From: Eubacteriales bacterium
Lineage (GTDB): Bacteria > Bacillota > Clostridia > Lachnospirales > Lachnospiraceae
DNA length: 64,000 nucleotides
Direction: 5' to 3'
Assembly (NCBI GenBank): GCA_030527715.1
Contig: JAUNAF010000002.1
Location: 1-64,000, forward strand
How positions within the stretch are numbered: the first letter of the stretch is position 1; every line of letters starts with the position of its first letter. The notes below the pieces were generated by a model that saw only the letters and a program-made list of their open reading frames with translations, was not told where the DNA came from and did not search any database. Shown in pieces: positions 8,552-18,171 of this stretch. The translations under genes and the position numbers were made by a program.

Positions 8552-9157
8552 TCACACGGAAACAGCCTTGATCACAGCGGCGACGAGTTCTTCTCTTGTC
8601 GCATCCGGATACTGCTCATTCGGCTTAAACGGGATCTGCTCTCCGCCCGCCTGTTTCAGCGCATAAAGCTCGTCCACTCTGCGGAAAAAACCCTTTTTCT
8701 CAGTAAAGATCTTCACATTTGAGCGAAAACCGTTTCCCTGAAGGATCTTTTTGATATGTGTCTCTGTTTCAGAGGCATTCAGCTTTGGATCCTCGCTGTA
8801 GCAGATCACGTTCAGACCATACAGCACGATGCAGGCGATCGAGGTATTTCTTTTCTCTGAGCTGACAACACATTCATAGAGCACATCAAGATCTCTGACG
8901 TGTTCCTGACATTCCCGGTACAGCGCCTCCTGCATCGGTTTCTGCAGTAGCACAAGGATCATACCGATCGCACTGCGGCTGGCAGGAAGACAGCCCATGA
9001 TCGCCACAAAGGTGAACATATTTTTTCTGGTTCCGGTCTGGAGAAGTCCGGTGATGTAGATCACAAGCGGGATCGCAAACATCACCGCCGTGATCAGTGT
9101 GCGCTTTTTCTTCTCATACTTCAGATATCCATACTTTCCTTTTGCTGTCTTTTTCAT
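8552..9157 (-). CDS. Uncharacterised two-helix membrane protein
   Basis: I do not recognise a named family for this 201-residue protein. Its Lys/Tyr/Gly-rich N-terminus is followed by two hydrophobic segments at roughly 20-40 and 46-70, then a soluble part of about 130 residues. The soluble part contains one short hydrophobic strand (TSIACIVLYGLNVICYS), conserved-looking charged patches and a C-terminal DATREELVAAVIKAVSV. The start codon lies two bases after the ygiQ-like stop and the next gene follows after 19 bases, so it belongs to that transcript. A membrane-anchored accessory role is conceivable but unsupported. Confidence 0.75.
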   Translation of the reverse strand: MKKTAKGKYGYLKYEKKKRTLITAVMFAIPLVIYITGLLQTGTRKNMFTFVAIMGCLPASRSAIGMILVLLQKPMQEALYRECQEHVRDLDVLYECVVSSEKRNTSIACIVLYGLNVICYSEDPKLNASETETHIKKILQGNGFRSNVKIFTEKKGFFRRVDELYALKQAGGEQIPFKPNEQYPDATREELVAAVIKAVSV

Positions 9158-9159
9158 TT

Positions 9160-11088
9160 TCAGCCCTTCTTCTTATGTACATTTCGAATCGTTTTCTTCT
9201 TCTGAGGTCTCTGATTTTTCTGATTATTTTTCTGCGCAAAGCCGCCGGATGTTTTCTTTCGGTCACTGCCGGCTGCCGCTGACTTCTCCATTCTGCGCGG
9301 ACGGATCAGACATTTCCTGTCAAATCCGATCAGATCTTTTCTTCCGGCCTTCATCAGTGCCTCATAGACAAGATCATAGTTCTTCGGATTTCGATACTGG
9401 ATCAGTGCTCTCTGCATAGCCTTCTCATGCGGATTGATCGGCACATAGACCGGCTCCATCGTCCGCGGATCCACACCGGTATAGTACATACAGGTAGAGA
9501 TCGTAGAAGGTGTCGGATAGAAATCCTGTACCTGCTCAGGCATATAGCCAAGATCGCGAAGATACTCTGCAAGTTCCACCGCCTCTTTCAGCGTAGAACC
9601 CGGATGTGAGGACATCAGATACGGAACCAGGAACTGTTTCTTTCCGCACTGTTCATTCAGTTTTTTATATTTCTTTACAAATTTCTGGTAAACATCGTTG
9701 GACGGTTTTCCCATTTTGGAGAGAACCGCGTCGGAGATATGCTCCGGAGCAACTTTCAGCTGTCCGCTCACATGGTACTCTACCAGCTCTCTGAAGAAAT
9801 CATCTTTTGCATCTGCAAGCAGGTAATCAAAACGGATTCCGGATCGGATGAATACCTTCTTCACCTTCGGAATCGCTCTGAGTTTTCTGAGAAGACTCAG
9901 ATAATCCTCATGATCTGCGATCAGGTTTTTACACGGTTTCGGGAACAGACACTGTTTGTTCGGACATACGCCCTTTGTCAGCTGTTTTTTGCAGGCAGGA
10001 TGTCTGAAATTCGCGGTCGGACCGCCGACATCATGAATGTAGCCTTTGAAATCCGCATCTTCCGTCAGCATCTTCGCCTCCGTCAGAAGAGATTCGTGGC
10101 TTCTGGTCTGCACAAATCTGCCCTGATGGAAGGTCAGTGCACAGAAACTGCAGCCTCCGAAACAGCCGCGATTGCTGACCAGCGAGAATTTCACTTCAGA
10201 GATCGCCGGTATTCCACCCGCTTCGTCGTACATCGGATGCCAGGTCCTCATATACGGCAGCTCATAGACACGGTCCATCTCTTCCTGAGACAGCGGCATC
10301 TGCGACGGATTCTGAACCACATAGATTCCGTTCGGATAGCCTTCGGTCAGCCGCTTTGCCGAAAACGGATCCGTATTGCAGTACTGTGTATAAAAACTTC
10401 TGGCATATTCGATCCGGTCTGCCTTCAGCTGCTCAAATGACGGAAGCGCCAGCGCATCATATGCAAGTGAAAGATCCTTTGTCTTAAAGACTGTTCCGGC
10501 AATATAGGTGATATCCTTTACCTCGATACCTGCTGCAAGTGCATCAGCGATCTCAACGATCGAGCGCTCTCCCATGCCGTAGGAGATCAGATCTGCTCCG
10601 GAATCGAGCAGGATCGAGCGCTTCAAAGAATCAGACCAGTAGTCATAATGTGCCAGTCTTCGCAGACTCGCCTCAATGCCGCCGAGAATGATCGGTGTCT
10701 TGCGATAGGTGTGTCTGATCAGATTGCTGTAAACAACAGCTGCATGATCCGGTCGTTTTCCCATCTCTCCGCCCGGAGTGTAAGCATCCGTCTTTCTTCT
10801 CTTTTTCGATACGGAATAATGGTTGACCATTGAATCCATGTTTCCTGAGGATACCAGAAATCCCAGTCTCGGCTCTCCGAGTATTGTGATACTCTTTTCA
10901 TCCTTCCAGTCCGGCTGTGCAATGATTCCGACCGTATATCCATGATCCTCCAATACCCTGCTGATCACAGCATGCGCAAAAGAGGGATGATCCACATAGG
11001 CATCGCCGGTGACATAGATAAAATCCAGCTGCTCTATTCCATCCCTCTCCATGTCCTGTCTGCAGACAGGTAAAAATCTTCCATTCAT
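9160..11088 (-). CDS. YgiQ family radical SAM protein
   Basis: This is a 642-residue radical SAM enzyme of the YgiQ family, whose reaction is not established. The N-terminal half matches the family domain. The radical SAM cluster motif Cys309-x3-Cys313-x2-Cys316 lies in [12 protein letters not shown], followed by the typical C-terminal segment with [15 protein letters not shown] and the region [13 protein letters not shown]. The last 45 residues or so are a very basic Lys/Asn/Gln-rich tail, possibly contacting RNA (inference). The ATG overlaps the stop of the preceding pseudouridine synthase gene by four bases (ATGA), so the two are translationally coupled. Its neighbours suggest a link to RNA metabolism. 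Confidence 0.93.
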   Translation of the reverse strand: MNGRFLPVCRQDMERDGIEQLDFIYVTGDAYVDHPSFAHAVISRVLEDHGYTVGIIAQPDWKDEKSITILGEPRLGFLVSSGNMDSMVNHYSVSKKRRKTDAYTPGGEMGKRPDHAAVVYSNLIRHTYRKTPIILGGIEASLRRLAHYDYWSDSLKRSILLDSGADLISYGMGERSIVEIADALAAGIEVKDITYIAGTVFKTKDLSLAYDALALPSFEQLKADRIEYARSFYTQYCNTDPFSAKRLTEGYPNGIYVVQNPSQMPLSQEEMDRVYELPYMRTWHPMYDEAGGIPAISEVKFSLVSNRGCFGGCSFCALTFHQGRFVQTRSHESLLTEAKMLTEDADFKGYIHDVGGPTANFRHPACKKQLTKGVCPNKQCLFPKPCKNLIADHEDYLSLLRKLRAIPKVKKVFIRSGIRFDYLLADAKDDFFRELVEYHVSGQLKVAPEHISDAVLSKMGKPSNDVYQKFVKKYKKLNEQCGKKQFLVPYLMSSHPGSTLKEAVELAEYLRDLGYMPEQVQDFYPTPSTISTCMYYTGVDPRTMEPVYVPINPHEKAMQRALIQYRNPKNYDLVYEALMKAGRKDLIGFDRKCLIRPRRMEKSAAAGSDRKKTSGGFAQKNNQKNQRPQKKKTIRNVHKKKG

Positions 11089-11813
11089 ACCAGCTTCGCA
11101 TCCTCCTTCAGCATCCTGATTTCTTCTTCACTCAATTCACGAAAGCATCCGGCTGCCAGATGTTCATCCAGAACAAGGCTGCCCATGGACATTCTCTTCA
11201 GATAGATCACTTCATTGCCGACGGCATGAAACATGCGTTTCACCTGATGAAACTTTCCTTCCTGAATTGTGAGCAGTACTTCGGATTCGTCCGCTTCTTT
11301 CAATATCTCAAGTCTGGCCGGGAGGGTCTTCTTCTCTTCTCCGATATCCAGACCTTCGGTCAGTGCTCTCGCGCCGTCCTCTGAAACTTTTCCTGTAATA
11401 CGGACAAAATACGTCTTATCCACATGTCCGGACGGTGACAGCAGACGATGTGCGAGCTCACCGTCATCCGTGATCAAAAGCAGTCCCTCCGTATCCTTGT
11501 CCAGTCTTCCAACCGGAAAAAGATCTCTGACAGCCACATCAGACATCAGTTCCATCACAGTCGGATCCCTTCGGTCTGTCAGCGCTGTCACACAGCCCGC
11601 AGGCTTATGAAGCATATAGTAATGATGCTCTGCCCAGGAAAGAGACTTTCCGTCTGCTTCCACAACATCTTTATCCGGATCCAGCTTTGTCTCCGGCTTT
11701 CTGCAGATCTCCTGATTGACTGTGATCCTTCCCTTTCGGATCAGCGTCTTTACCTCTGTTCTGGTTCCAAGCCCTGCATCTGCAAGATATTTATCTAATC
11801 TGATACTTGCCAT
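11085..11813 (-). CDS. RsuA/RluB-family pseudouridine synthase
   Basis: This 242-residue protein has an N-terminal S4 domain starting [14 protein letters not shown] and the catalytic motif [12 protein letters not shown], both typical of the small-subunit/RluB branch of pseudouridine synthases acting on rRNA. The start is ATG 11813, which shares one base with the stop of the upstream methyltransferase (TAATG) and is preceded by GGAG. An upstream in-frame extension of 33 codons reads through that neighbour and is rejected. Which rRNA uridine is modified cannot be decided here. The stop overlaps the ygiQ-like start by four bases. Confidence 0.92.
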   Translation of the reverse strand: MASIRLDKYLADAGLGTRTEVKTLIRKGRITVNQEICRKPETKLDPDKDVVEADGKSLSWAEHHYYMLHKPAGCVTALTDRRDPTVMELMSDVAVRDLFPVGRLDKDTEGLLLITDDGELAHRLLSPSGHVDKTYFVRITGKVSEDGARALTEGLDIGEEKKTLPARLEILKEADESEVLLTIQEGKFHQVKRMFHAVGNEVIYLKRMSMGSLVLDEHLAAGCFRELSEEEIRMLKEDAKLV

Positions 11814-13192
11814 TATCTGACTCTCCATCCCGGATAATATTTGTTTCGAAGTGTTCCATTGATATTTTTCGCCCATCCAAGCGGAAAACCATCCACGCAT
11901 ACCAGACACCAACCCTTATCCGGTGTCTCTTCGTCCGTCAGTTCTATCGTTTCTCCCTTCAGATATCGCCAGGTACGCGCATCATCAGGTGAGAAAGAGA
12001 CCGTATTCTTTGCCTCTTCCTGATTCAGATACATAGCCAGTGCCTGGCTGGGCTCAAATCTTTTTTTCTGTACATCTCCCAGATACAGACCGGTGCGAAG
12101 GAACCTCAGCCCCTTTGGGATCCCGATTTCAGAAGGAACCGCATAGATCCGTTCCTCCTTCTGCACGAAGGTCACATTTTCCCAGCGATGCTTCAGATAT
12201 TTCTGATCAAACTCTTCCCAGAGCGCCTTTGCCTCCTTTGAGAGTTTCTCTGATCCGGTCGGCTTTACTTTCTTTAACGCTTCCGCTGTTACATTCTCAT
12301 CTTTCTGAAGCAGTACTGCGAAGTGTCCCTCACCGCGTATTCTGTGCGGAAACAGTCTTGCTGCCTCCGTCAGCCCTCTTCTTCCGTCTGCAAAACCTTC
12401 TGCTTTTTCCATCGGAAGCAGGTGCATCTCAGGGTGCATCTGCAGCATCTGTTCGATCACTGCCTCATTTTCCAGTTCAGAGAAGGTACAGGTGGAATAC
12501 AGCAGCTGTCCGCCGGGTCTGAGCATCTGTACCGCATACTCCAGAATTTCCGACTGAAGCGGCGCATAGTCCCCCGGCCTTCTTGTCTGGTAAGTTTTTA
12601 CCATTGACGCATCCTTGCGGAACATTCCCTCTCCGGAACACGGAGCATCGATCAGCACTTTGTCAAAAAACAGTGGAAATTTATCTGCCAGTTTCTGCGG
12701 AGTCTCACTGCAGACGAAGGCTCTTCCGACACCGAAAAGCTCCAGATTTTTCAGCAGTCCCATTGCCCTGGAATGGCTGATATCATTTGCTATCAGGATG
12801 CCGTCCTTTCCGATATGACTTCCAAGCTCAGTCGCCTTTCCTCCCGGAGCGGCACAGAGATCCAGCACGCGGTCTCCCTCACAAACCTTCAGTCTCGCAG
12901 CTGGCAGCATGGCACTCGGTTCCTGTACATAGTAAAGTCCCGCATAGTAATACGGATGCTTTGTAATCTCTGCCTCAGGTTTTGTGTAAAACCCGTTTGC
13001 CGTCCACGGTACCGGTGTCAATGTCTCAGAAAACCGTCCGAGAAACTCTTTCACCTCTGTTTTTCCAACATTTACACGAAGTCCCTGCGCGCTCTCCTGA
13101 TCAAAGCTGTTCAGATAATCGGGGTATTCCTCCCCTAATAATTCCTGCATGGAGGAGAGATACTCCTCCGGCAGGTTTCTGTAATCTGTCAT
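11813..13192 (-). CDS. RsmF/RsmB-type rRNA (cytosine-C5) methyltransferase
   Basis: This is an S-adenosylmethionine-dependent m5C RNA methyltransferase of the NOL1/NOP2/Sun family. Within 459 residues lie the SAM loop CAAPGGK (113-119), motif IV DAPCSGEG (182-189, Cys185) and motif VI STCTF (233-237, with nucleophilic Cys235). A C-terminal extension of about 160 residues resembles the RsmF RNA-binding part. The target is probably 16S rRNA, by family. GAGG lies before the ATG. The gene follows the alarmone synthetase by 22 bases and overlaps the rsuA-like gene. Confidence 0.92.
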   Translation of the reverse strand: MTDYRNLPEEYLSSMQELLGEEYPDYLNSFDQESAQGLRVNVGKTEVKEFLGRFSETLTPVPWTANGFYTKPEAEITKHPYYYAGLYYVQEPSAMLPAARLKVCEGDRVLDLCAAPGGKATELGSHIGKDGILIANDISHSRAMGLLKNLELFGVGRAFVCSETPQKLADKFPLFFDKVLIDAPCSGEGMFRKDASMVKTYQTRRPGDYAPLQSEILEYAVQMLRPGGQLLYSTCTFSELENEAVIEQMLQMHPEMHLLPMEKAEGFADGRRGLTEAARLFPHRIRGEGHFAVLLQKDENVTAEALKKVKPTGSEKLSKEAKALWEEFDQKYLKHRWENVTFVQKEERIYAVPSEIGIPKGLRFLRTGLYLGDVQKKRFEPSQALAMYLNQEEAKNTVSFSPDDARTWRYLKGETIELTDEETPDKGWCLVCVDGFPLGWAKNINGTLRNKYYPGWRVR

Positions 13193-13214
13193 AAAACCTC
13201 ATCTCTTTTTAAGA

Positions 13215-14030
13215 TCATACCCTCGGATAGGACAGGCTCTGTGCCTTGTATCCCTCAGATATGATATCCAGCTGCTTATGGAATCTGTGCAGCTTGCCCA
13301 TATCCTTCTCACGGTACACCTCATAGAATTCATCCTGAATCTTATCGATCTCCCGCTTATTGGCATAGGTGTACAGATTCTGTATCAGAAGCAGAATCTC
13401 CTCCACCAGCTGTTCCTGTGTTCTCATGGAATTCTGAGCATCCATGATCTCATCTCTGACTGAGGACATCTCACTGTCGAGCAGAACGATCGCATCTGCA
13501 CATTTGGAAAGTTTTTCTTTCACGTGTACCGGAATGTTCTGCTTGTACTTATACTGCAGCGAATGTTCGATCGTTGACCAGAAATTCATACCCATCGTTC
13601 TGACCTGGATCTCTGCACAGACCGTCTTTGGTCCCTGGATCGTCCATACTTCATAGTCAATGATCACGTGATAACTGCGATAACCACTGTCCTTTACATG
13701 ATCGATGTAGTTCTTCTCATGTGTCACCTTCATATCTGAACGCTCACGGATCATCTGAACTACCTTCGGTATATCCTCGACAAACTGACAGATGATTCTC
13801 ACCCCTGCCAGATCCTCAAATCTGGTCTCGATATCTGCCAGTTCTACGTTTTTTTTCTGCATCTTATCCAGAATACTGGCAATGCTTTTTACACGACCGG
13901 TCACCTGCTCGATCGGGCAGTAGATCCCTCTGGTCATATGTTCATATTTGATATGTTCGAACTTTAAAACAAGTTCTCTGACTGCCAGATCATAAGGATC
14001 CAGCATATCTCTCCAAGAATGTATTTCCAT
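13215..14030 (-). CDS. Small alarmone synthetase (RelQ/YjbM-like (p)ppGpp synthetase)
   Basis: Members transfer pyrophosphate from ATP to GDP or GTP, producing (p)ppGpp without a hydrolase domain. The catalytic core is clear: GRVKSIASILDKM (45-57), FEDLAGVRII with Asp73 (71-80), GYRSYH (116-121), and Glu140-x-Gln142 in CAEIQVRTMG. At 271 residues it is longer than Bacillus RelQ (about 210), with a helical C-terminal extension. No TGS, ACT or HD domain is present. It appears to head the transcript of three RNA-modifying enzymes, which suggests a link between starvation signalling and ribosome maturation (inference). Confidence 0.9.
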   Translation of the reverse strand: MEIHSWRDMLDPYDLAVRELVLKFEHIKYEHMTRGIYCPIEQVTGRVKSIASILDKMQKKNVELADIETRFEDLAGVRIICQFVEDIPKVVQMIRERSDMKVTHEKNYIDHVKDSGYRSYHVIIDYEVWTIQGPKTVCAEIQVRTMGMNFWSTIEHSLQYKYKQNIPVHVKEKLSKCADAIVLLDSEMSSVRDEIMDAQNSMRTQEQLVEEILLLIQNLYTYANKREIDKIQDEFYEVYREKDMGKLHRFHKQLDIISEGYKAQSLSYPRV

Positions 14031-14083
14031 ATATTGTTTTGTTTCCCCCTGATGTCAAAATAACCCCTAAAACTATGTAAACA

Positions 14084-14127
14084 TAAAAGACACCCATCAG
14101 GTCCGCCCCCAATAGATGTCTTTTTTT
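14084..14127 (-). terminator. Terminator after the coiled-coil gene
   Basis: On the minus strand AAAGACATC (14123-14115) pairs over nine bases with GGTGTCTTT (14094-14086), then TTTTAT. The other direction has a run of seven Ts, so the structure may act both ways. Confidence 0.7.
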
Positions 14128-14156
14128 CTCATCACATTCAATACTGTACTTTCCTG

Positions 14157-14759
14157 TTATGCTTCCTCATACTCTTCTTCTGCTGCATTCTGTGTCTGAG
14201 TATAACTTCCGCTTGCGTTGATCTGCGGTGAAAGCTCCATACGGTTTTTGTTTACTATCTCGTAGCTGGACTGAATTGCGCTCATAAAGCTCTCATACTT
14301 GGCACTGATGGATTCATTGGCATGAGCCATCACCTGCTCAAGGTTAGCGAGCATATCATCTGTATAGCTGATCGCACTCATGCGAATATTGTTTGCATCG
14401 TTGGTAGCGGAATCTAACAGTTCCTGAGCCTGCTGTCTGGTCTCGTCCATCAGCTGCTGTGCCTGATTCACTGCGGTACGCATAACTTCGTCTTCCTGAA
14501 CTAAAGCTTCCTGCTGTGCTTTTGCATCCGCGATCATGGCATCTGCCTTTGTCTGTGCATCGGCAAGAATGGCATCCTTATTACTGATAATCTTCTGATA
14601 TCTCTTGATCTCGTCCGGGGTCTTCATGCGAAGCTCTCTTAACAGCTCCTCAAGCTCCTCCTTATTTACAACAATCTTTGTTGAGGACAGCGGCTGAAAC
14701 TTACAGCTGTCTACATACTCCTCGATTTCATCAATTATCTGCTCTATTCTGCTGCTCAT
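14157..14759 (-). CDS. Coiled-coil protein of the DivIVA/ATPase-like type
   Basis: The 200 residues are dominated by heptad-like sequence rich in Ala, Gln, Asp and Glu from about residue 25 to 175, with no cysteines beyond one near the N-terminus and no enzyme motif. Such proteins beside coaD in Clostridia are often annotated as ATPase or DivIVA-like, without experimental support. The C-terminal 25 residues are Ser/Gln/Glu-rich and look disordered. Its ATG shares one base with the coaD stop (TAATG), so translation is coupled. A structural or polar-scaffold role is possible; the function is unknown. Confidence 0.8.
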   Translation of the reverse strand: MSSRIEQIIDEIEEYVDSCKFQPLSSTKIVVNKEELEELLRELRMKTPDEIKRYQKIISNKDAILADAQTKADAMIADAKAQQEALVQEDEVMRTAVNQAQQLMDETRQQAQELLDSATNDANNIRMSAISYTDDMLANLEQVMAHANESISAKYESFMSAIQSSYEIVNKNRMELSPQINASGSYTQTQNAAEEEYEEA

Positions 14760-15253
14760 TACTGTCTTTTCTCCTTATACTGTAATTTTCTATTGATCGC
14801 CCGAAGCGCCGGCTCCGGTACAAATTCAGATATATCGCCCCCGTAGTAGGCTACCTCTTTTACTGTTGATGAACTGAGGTATGCATACTCCAGACTGGTC
14901 GTCAAAAATATGGTATCCACATCCGGCGCAAGCACCCTGTTGGTCTGTGCCATCTGCAGCTCATAATCAAAGTCGGTGATCGCTCTCAGACCGCGCACCA
15001 GAAATCCTGCTTCGCACTTTCTGGCAAATTCGATCGAAAGTCCGCTGAATGACTCTATCCGGACATTCTCAATATCCTTAGTCACCTCTTGAAGTATCTT
15101 AACACGTTCTTCTACAGAAAACAACGGATTTTTTTTATTATTCTGCAAAACCGCAACCACCAGTTCATCCACCAGTTTCGCGGAGCGTTTAATGATATCC
15201 AGGTGTCCGAAGGTTACCGGATCAAAGCTTCCGGGATATACTGCTCGCTTCAT
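14759..15253 (-). CDS. coaD: Phosphopantetheine adenylyltransferase
   Basis: CoaD attaches AMP to 4'-phosphopantetheine, the penultimate step of coenzyme A synthesis. The 164 residues start [19 protein letters not shown], with the nucleotidyltransferase T/HxGH motif at residues 14-17. The second motif, SSSTVKE, lies near residue 128. The start is ATG 15253, with AGGGAGG upstream. A 16-codon upstream extension runs into rsmD and lacks a ribosome binding site. The pairing rsmD-coaD is conserved in many Gram-positive bacteria and is seen here with a 10-base gap. Confidence 0.96.
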   Translation of the reverse strand: MKRAVYPGSFDPVTFGHLDIIKRSAKLVDELVVAVLQNNKKNPLFSVEERVKILQEVTKDIENVRIESFSGLSIEFARKCEAGFLVRGLRAITDFDYELQMAQTNRVLAPDVDTIFLTTSLEYAYLSSSTVKEVAYYGGDISEFVPEPALRAINRKLQYKEKRQ

Positions 15254-15263
15254 TTCATCCTCC

Positions 15264-15824
15264 CTAAATATTGGATTTGGGGCTGACAAATACATGTGCA
15301 TTTGTTTTATATTTTTTATACTTTACGAGTTCGTATCCGGCCGCCTCCAGCCAGGAAAACTCTGTATCAAGAGCTGCCTCGATGATGATCAGACTGTGCT
15401 CATCTGCCAGTCCGTTTTTTAAAAGCATCTCCAGAACCGGCGGTTCAAAGTCTTTGCGGTAGGGCGGATCCAGAAAGATAACATCAAACGGCTGCTCTCC
15501 TGCCAGTTCCGCTCCTGCATGAAGGACATCTCGCACGATGACTCTTCCCCGCTCTGCAAGTCGGGTAAATGCAAGATTATCCCGGATCACCGCGGCTGCA
15601 GCAGAATTCTGTTCCACAAACACCGCGCATTCGGCTCCCCGGCTCAGCGCCTCGATGCCGATCGCACCGCTGCCTGCGAACAGATCCAGAAATCTGCACC
15701 CCGGGATATCCGACTGGATCATGTTGAACAATGTCTCCTTGATTCGGTCAGTCGTCGGTCTGGTATCCATCCCTTTTATGGTTTTTAGCGGAAGATGCTT
15801 TGCACTTCCGGAAATTACTCTCAT
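15264..15824 (-). CDS. rsmD: 16S rRNA (guanine(966)-N2)-methyltransferase
   Basis: RsmD methylates G966 of 16S rRNA. The 186-residue protein opens with [15 protein letters not shown] and the family segment [14 protein letters not shown]. The SAM-binding motif is [18 protein letters not shown], and the catalytic FLDPPY motif lies near residue 125. Length and motifs are normal. It precedes coaD and follows the Na/Pi transporter gene. Confidence 0.96.
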   Translation of the reverse strand: MRVISGSAKHLPLKTIKGMDTRPTTDRIKETLFNMIQSDIPGCRFLDLFAGSGAIGIEALSRGAECAVFVEQNSAAAAVIRDNLAFTRLAERGRVIVRDVLHAGAELAGEQPFDVIFLDPPYRKDFEPPVLEMLLKNGLADEHSLIIIEAALDTEFSWLEAAGYELVKYKKYKTNAHVFVSPKSNI

Positions 15825-15841
15825 GCTGCCTGCTTTACTCC

Positions 15842-17524
15842 TTATTCATGTTCGCTGATGACGTAACCTGCAAGGTTGAATGCGTGGTCTGAGATACGCT
15901 CAAGGTTTGTCAGAATATCAAGGAACGCTACACCGTGCGTCGGCTTGCACTCCTGTCTTGACAGACGCTCGATATGCTTTTCTCTGAGTTCTTCTTCAAG
16001 ATCATCTACACGCTCTTCGTATTTTCCTACCAGAGATGCCGCATCGATATCCTGTCCTGCGATAGAATTGATGGCACATCCATAGCCCTCTTTTACCATT
16101 CCCATGATCTCGGCCATCTCACTGATCGCATCCTCTGAGAAGATGAGCGGCTTTCCGTCTTCCTTGTTTTTCAGGATCTCTGCGATATTTTCCGCGTGGT
16201 CGCCCACACGTTCAATATCATTGACCGCATAAAACATATTTTTGATCATCGCGTGCTGCTTCGGTGTCAGTGACAGATTATCGATCTCAACCAGATACTC
16301 TGTGATCAGTTCTTCCATCTTGTCGATGGTCTTCTCTGTTGCAAAAATATGCGGCAGAAGATCTCTCTCATTTCCAAGCACACAGCGACAGACGTTGGCG
16401 AGGTTCATATAGGTGACCTCTCCCATGTGAACGACTTCTTTGATCGCATTCTCTACCGCGAAATCCGGGGATCTGAGAATACGGCGATCCAGATGACGCA
16501 GCATTACTGCATCCTCCTGCTCCTCTTCCATCGGGATCTCTTCCGGAACTTCCTTGATGATCACTCCGGAAAGTTTTACCATCTGATTAGCCAGCGGGAA
16601 CAGAATTGCGGTACAGCAGATCTTCAGGCCGGTATGGAACATTGCGATACCCGGACTGTCAATGGAATGCAGTGCAATGTCCGGTTTGAAATGGAACAGG
16701 ACAGCTGCGATCGTTCCAAAGAAAATAGCACCAAATACATTGTACATCAGATGCATGGCCGATACGCGCTTTGCATCTCTCTTAGCGCCGAATCCGGAAA
16801 GTACCGCCGGCAGACAGGAACCGATGTTGGCACCGAGACTGATGAATACCGCAGCACTGATATTAACGACACCACTGGTAGCAGCAAGTGTCTGCAGCAC
16901 TCCGACGGATGCAGAGGAACTCTGCATGATCGCTGTTACGATCATACCGATCGCAATACCCAAAAGCGGTGAGCTTCCGAACATCAGGAACATATCTGTG
17001 AAGATCGGCAGCTCCATGTAGCTCTGCGCTGCATCTCCCATAAAATCAAGTCCGATGAACAGCAGACCCAGACCAAGAAGGATTTCTCCGATGATCTGTT
17101 TCTTTGTTGTTTTGCTGAACATCGCAAAAAGGGCACCGATACCCAGCAGCAGCGGCGCATACAGAGACGGTGAAAGTGCCTTAAAGCTCTCTCCCAGCTG
17201 TCCGAGCGATACGATCCATGCTGTGATACAGGTACCGATATTTGCACCCATGATCACACCGACTGCCTGTCCGAGCGTCATCATGCCTGCATTTACAAAT
17301 CCGACTACCATAACGGTGGTCGCTCCACTACTCTGAATAATTGCGGTGAGCGCTGCTCCGACGAGCACTGCTACCAGTCGATTGTTTGTCAGGATCCCGA
17401 GAAGATCCTGCATTTTACCTCCCGCACCCTTCTGGATACCGGCTGACATACTATGCATGCCGTACAGGAACATTCCCATTCCGCCGACAAACATAAACAC
17501 ATTTGAAAGGTCACTAATAGACAT
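15842..17524 (-). CDS. Na/Pi-cotransporter family protein with PhoU-like domain
   Basis: The 560 residues comprise about eight hydrophobic segments carrying the two inverted family repeats, each with a QSS motif (AIIQSSGATTVMVVGF and AIMQSSSASVGVLQTL). A cytoplasmic PhoU-like helical domain from about residue 340 follows. The family (NptA/YjbB type) moves inorganic phosphate with sodium, as import or as low-affinity export; the direction cannot be told here. It starts 20 bases after mgsA, whose product is inhibited by phosphate in known cases, so both genes may answer to phosphate state. The AGGAGG ribosome binding site is 11 bases from the ATG, slightly long. Confidence 0.92.
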   Translation of the reverse strand: MSISDLSNVFMFVGGMGMFLYGMHSMSAGIQKGAGGKMQDLLGILTNNRLVAVLVGAALTAIIQSSGATTVMVVGFVNAGMMTLGQAVGVIMGANIGTCITAWIVSLGQLGESFKALSPSLYAPLLLGIGALFAMFSKTTKKQIIGEILLGLGLLFIGLDFMGDAAQSYMELPIFTDMFLMFGSSPLLGIAIGMIVTAIMQSSSASVGVLQTLAATSGVVNISAAVFISLGANIGSCLPAVLSGFGAKRDAKRVSAMHLMYNVFGAIFFGTIAAVLFHFKPDIALHSIDSPGIAMFHTGLKICCTAILFPLANQMVKLSGVIIKEVPEEIPMEEEQEDAVMLRHLDRRILRSPDFAVENAIKEVVHMGEVTYMNLANVCRCVLGNERDLLPHIFATEKTIDKMEELITEYLVEIDNLSLTPKQHAMIKNMFYAVNDIERVGDHAENIAEILKNKEDGKPLIFSEDAISEMAEIMGMVKEGYGCAINSIAGQDIDAASLVGKYEERVDDLEEELREKHIERLSRQECKPTHGVAFLDILTNLERISDHAFNLAGYVISEHE

Positions 17525-17544
17525 CAGAAATTTTTCCTCCTACC

Positions 17545-17937
17545 TCAGACAATATTTCGCCAATCCAGATCGCCGCGTGCAAGTCCGAGAATCAGAGACT
17601 CTGCGGTTGCGATATTCGTAGCTATCGGAATATTGTATTTATCACAGCATCTGGTAATTCGCTCAATATCTGCCTGTCTCGGATCGGACACAACAGGATT
17701 GTAGAAAAAGATCACCATATCCATGTCATTTCTCTCGATCATCTCCGTAAACTGACGATCTCCTCCAAGACTTCCCGGCAAAAACTTGTGGACTTTAAGG
17801 TTGGTCACCTCTTCCATCCTTCGTCCGGTGATACCGGTGGCATACAGTTCATGCTTGCTCAATATTCTTTTATAGGCGAGGCAAAAGTTTTCCATCAGGC
17901 TTTTTTTGCTGTTATGCGCAATTACTCCTATATTCAT
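17545..17937 (-). CDS. mgsA: Methylglyoxal synthase
   Basis: MgsA converts dihydroxyacetone phosphate to methylglyoxal and phosphate, a bypass of lower glycolysis used when phosphate is short. The 130 residues include IGVIAHNSKK at the N-terminus, GSLGGDRQ and FFYNPVVSDPRQADI, matching the phosphate-binding and active-site loops. An upstream extension of 11 codons is rejected because AGGGAGGAAAT stands directly before ATG 17937. A good promoter precedes it. It is the first gene of a run with the Na/Pi transporter, rsmD, coaD and the coiled-coil gene. Confidence 0.95.
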   Translation of the reverse strand: MNIGVIAHNSKKSLMENFCLAYKRILSKHELYATGITGRRMEEVTNLKVHKFLPGSLGGDRQFTEMIERNDMDMVIFFYNPVVSDPRQADIERITRCCDKYNIPIATNIATAESLILGLARGDLDWRNIV

Positions 17938-17974
17938 ATTTCCTCCCTCTTTGCTTAGAATCCATAGCACCTTA

Positions 17975-18002
17975 ATTATAACACGTTTCGCGAAAATGGC
18001 AA
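17975..18002 (-). promoter_or_regulatory. Promoter of mgsA
   Basis: TTGCCA (18002-17997) and TATAAT (17980-17975) are 16 bases apart on the minus strand, about 38 bases before the mgsA start. The spacer contains the palindrome TTTCGCGAAA. Confidence 0.75.
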
Positions 18003-18060
18003 ATTGTTTTTAAATACTTCCTGTTTTTTCAGTAAATATTACAACGATATCCCTGTGTGT

Positions 18061-18094
18061 AAAAAAAGAGAGTCGACAAAACTGACGGCTCTCT
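18061..18094 (-). terminator. Terminator after the DUF6465 gene
   Basis: AGAGAG and CTCTCT, with further weak pairing inside, are followed by seven Ts on the minus strand. A separate palindrome, CCTGCATGCAGG, lies just upstream. Confidence 0.65.
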
Positions 18095-18171
18095 CCTTCC
18101 TGCATGCAGGATAAATTTCAATATGTTCTGTACAACAGAATACACATTTGCTCACATTCTGTTGTCACGAA

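Noticed and set aside
14759..15301. Longer coaD start 16 codons upstream
   Set aside because: The extension lies inside rsmD and lacks a ribosome binding site, while AGGGAGG precedes the internal ATG. The same reasoning shortened hisZ, the rsuA-like gene, mgsA, DUF6465, ruvA, the phosphatase, DUF1292, leuB and yajC.
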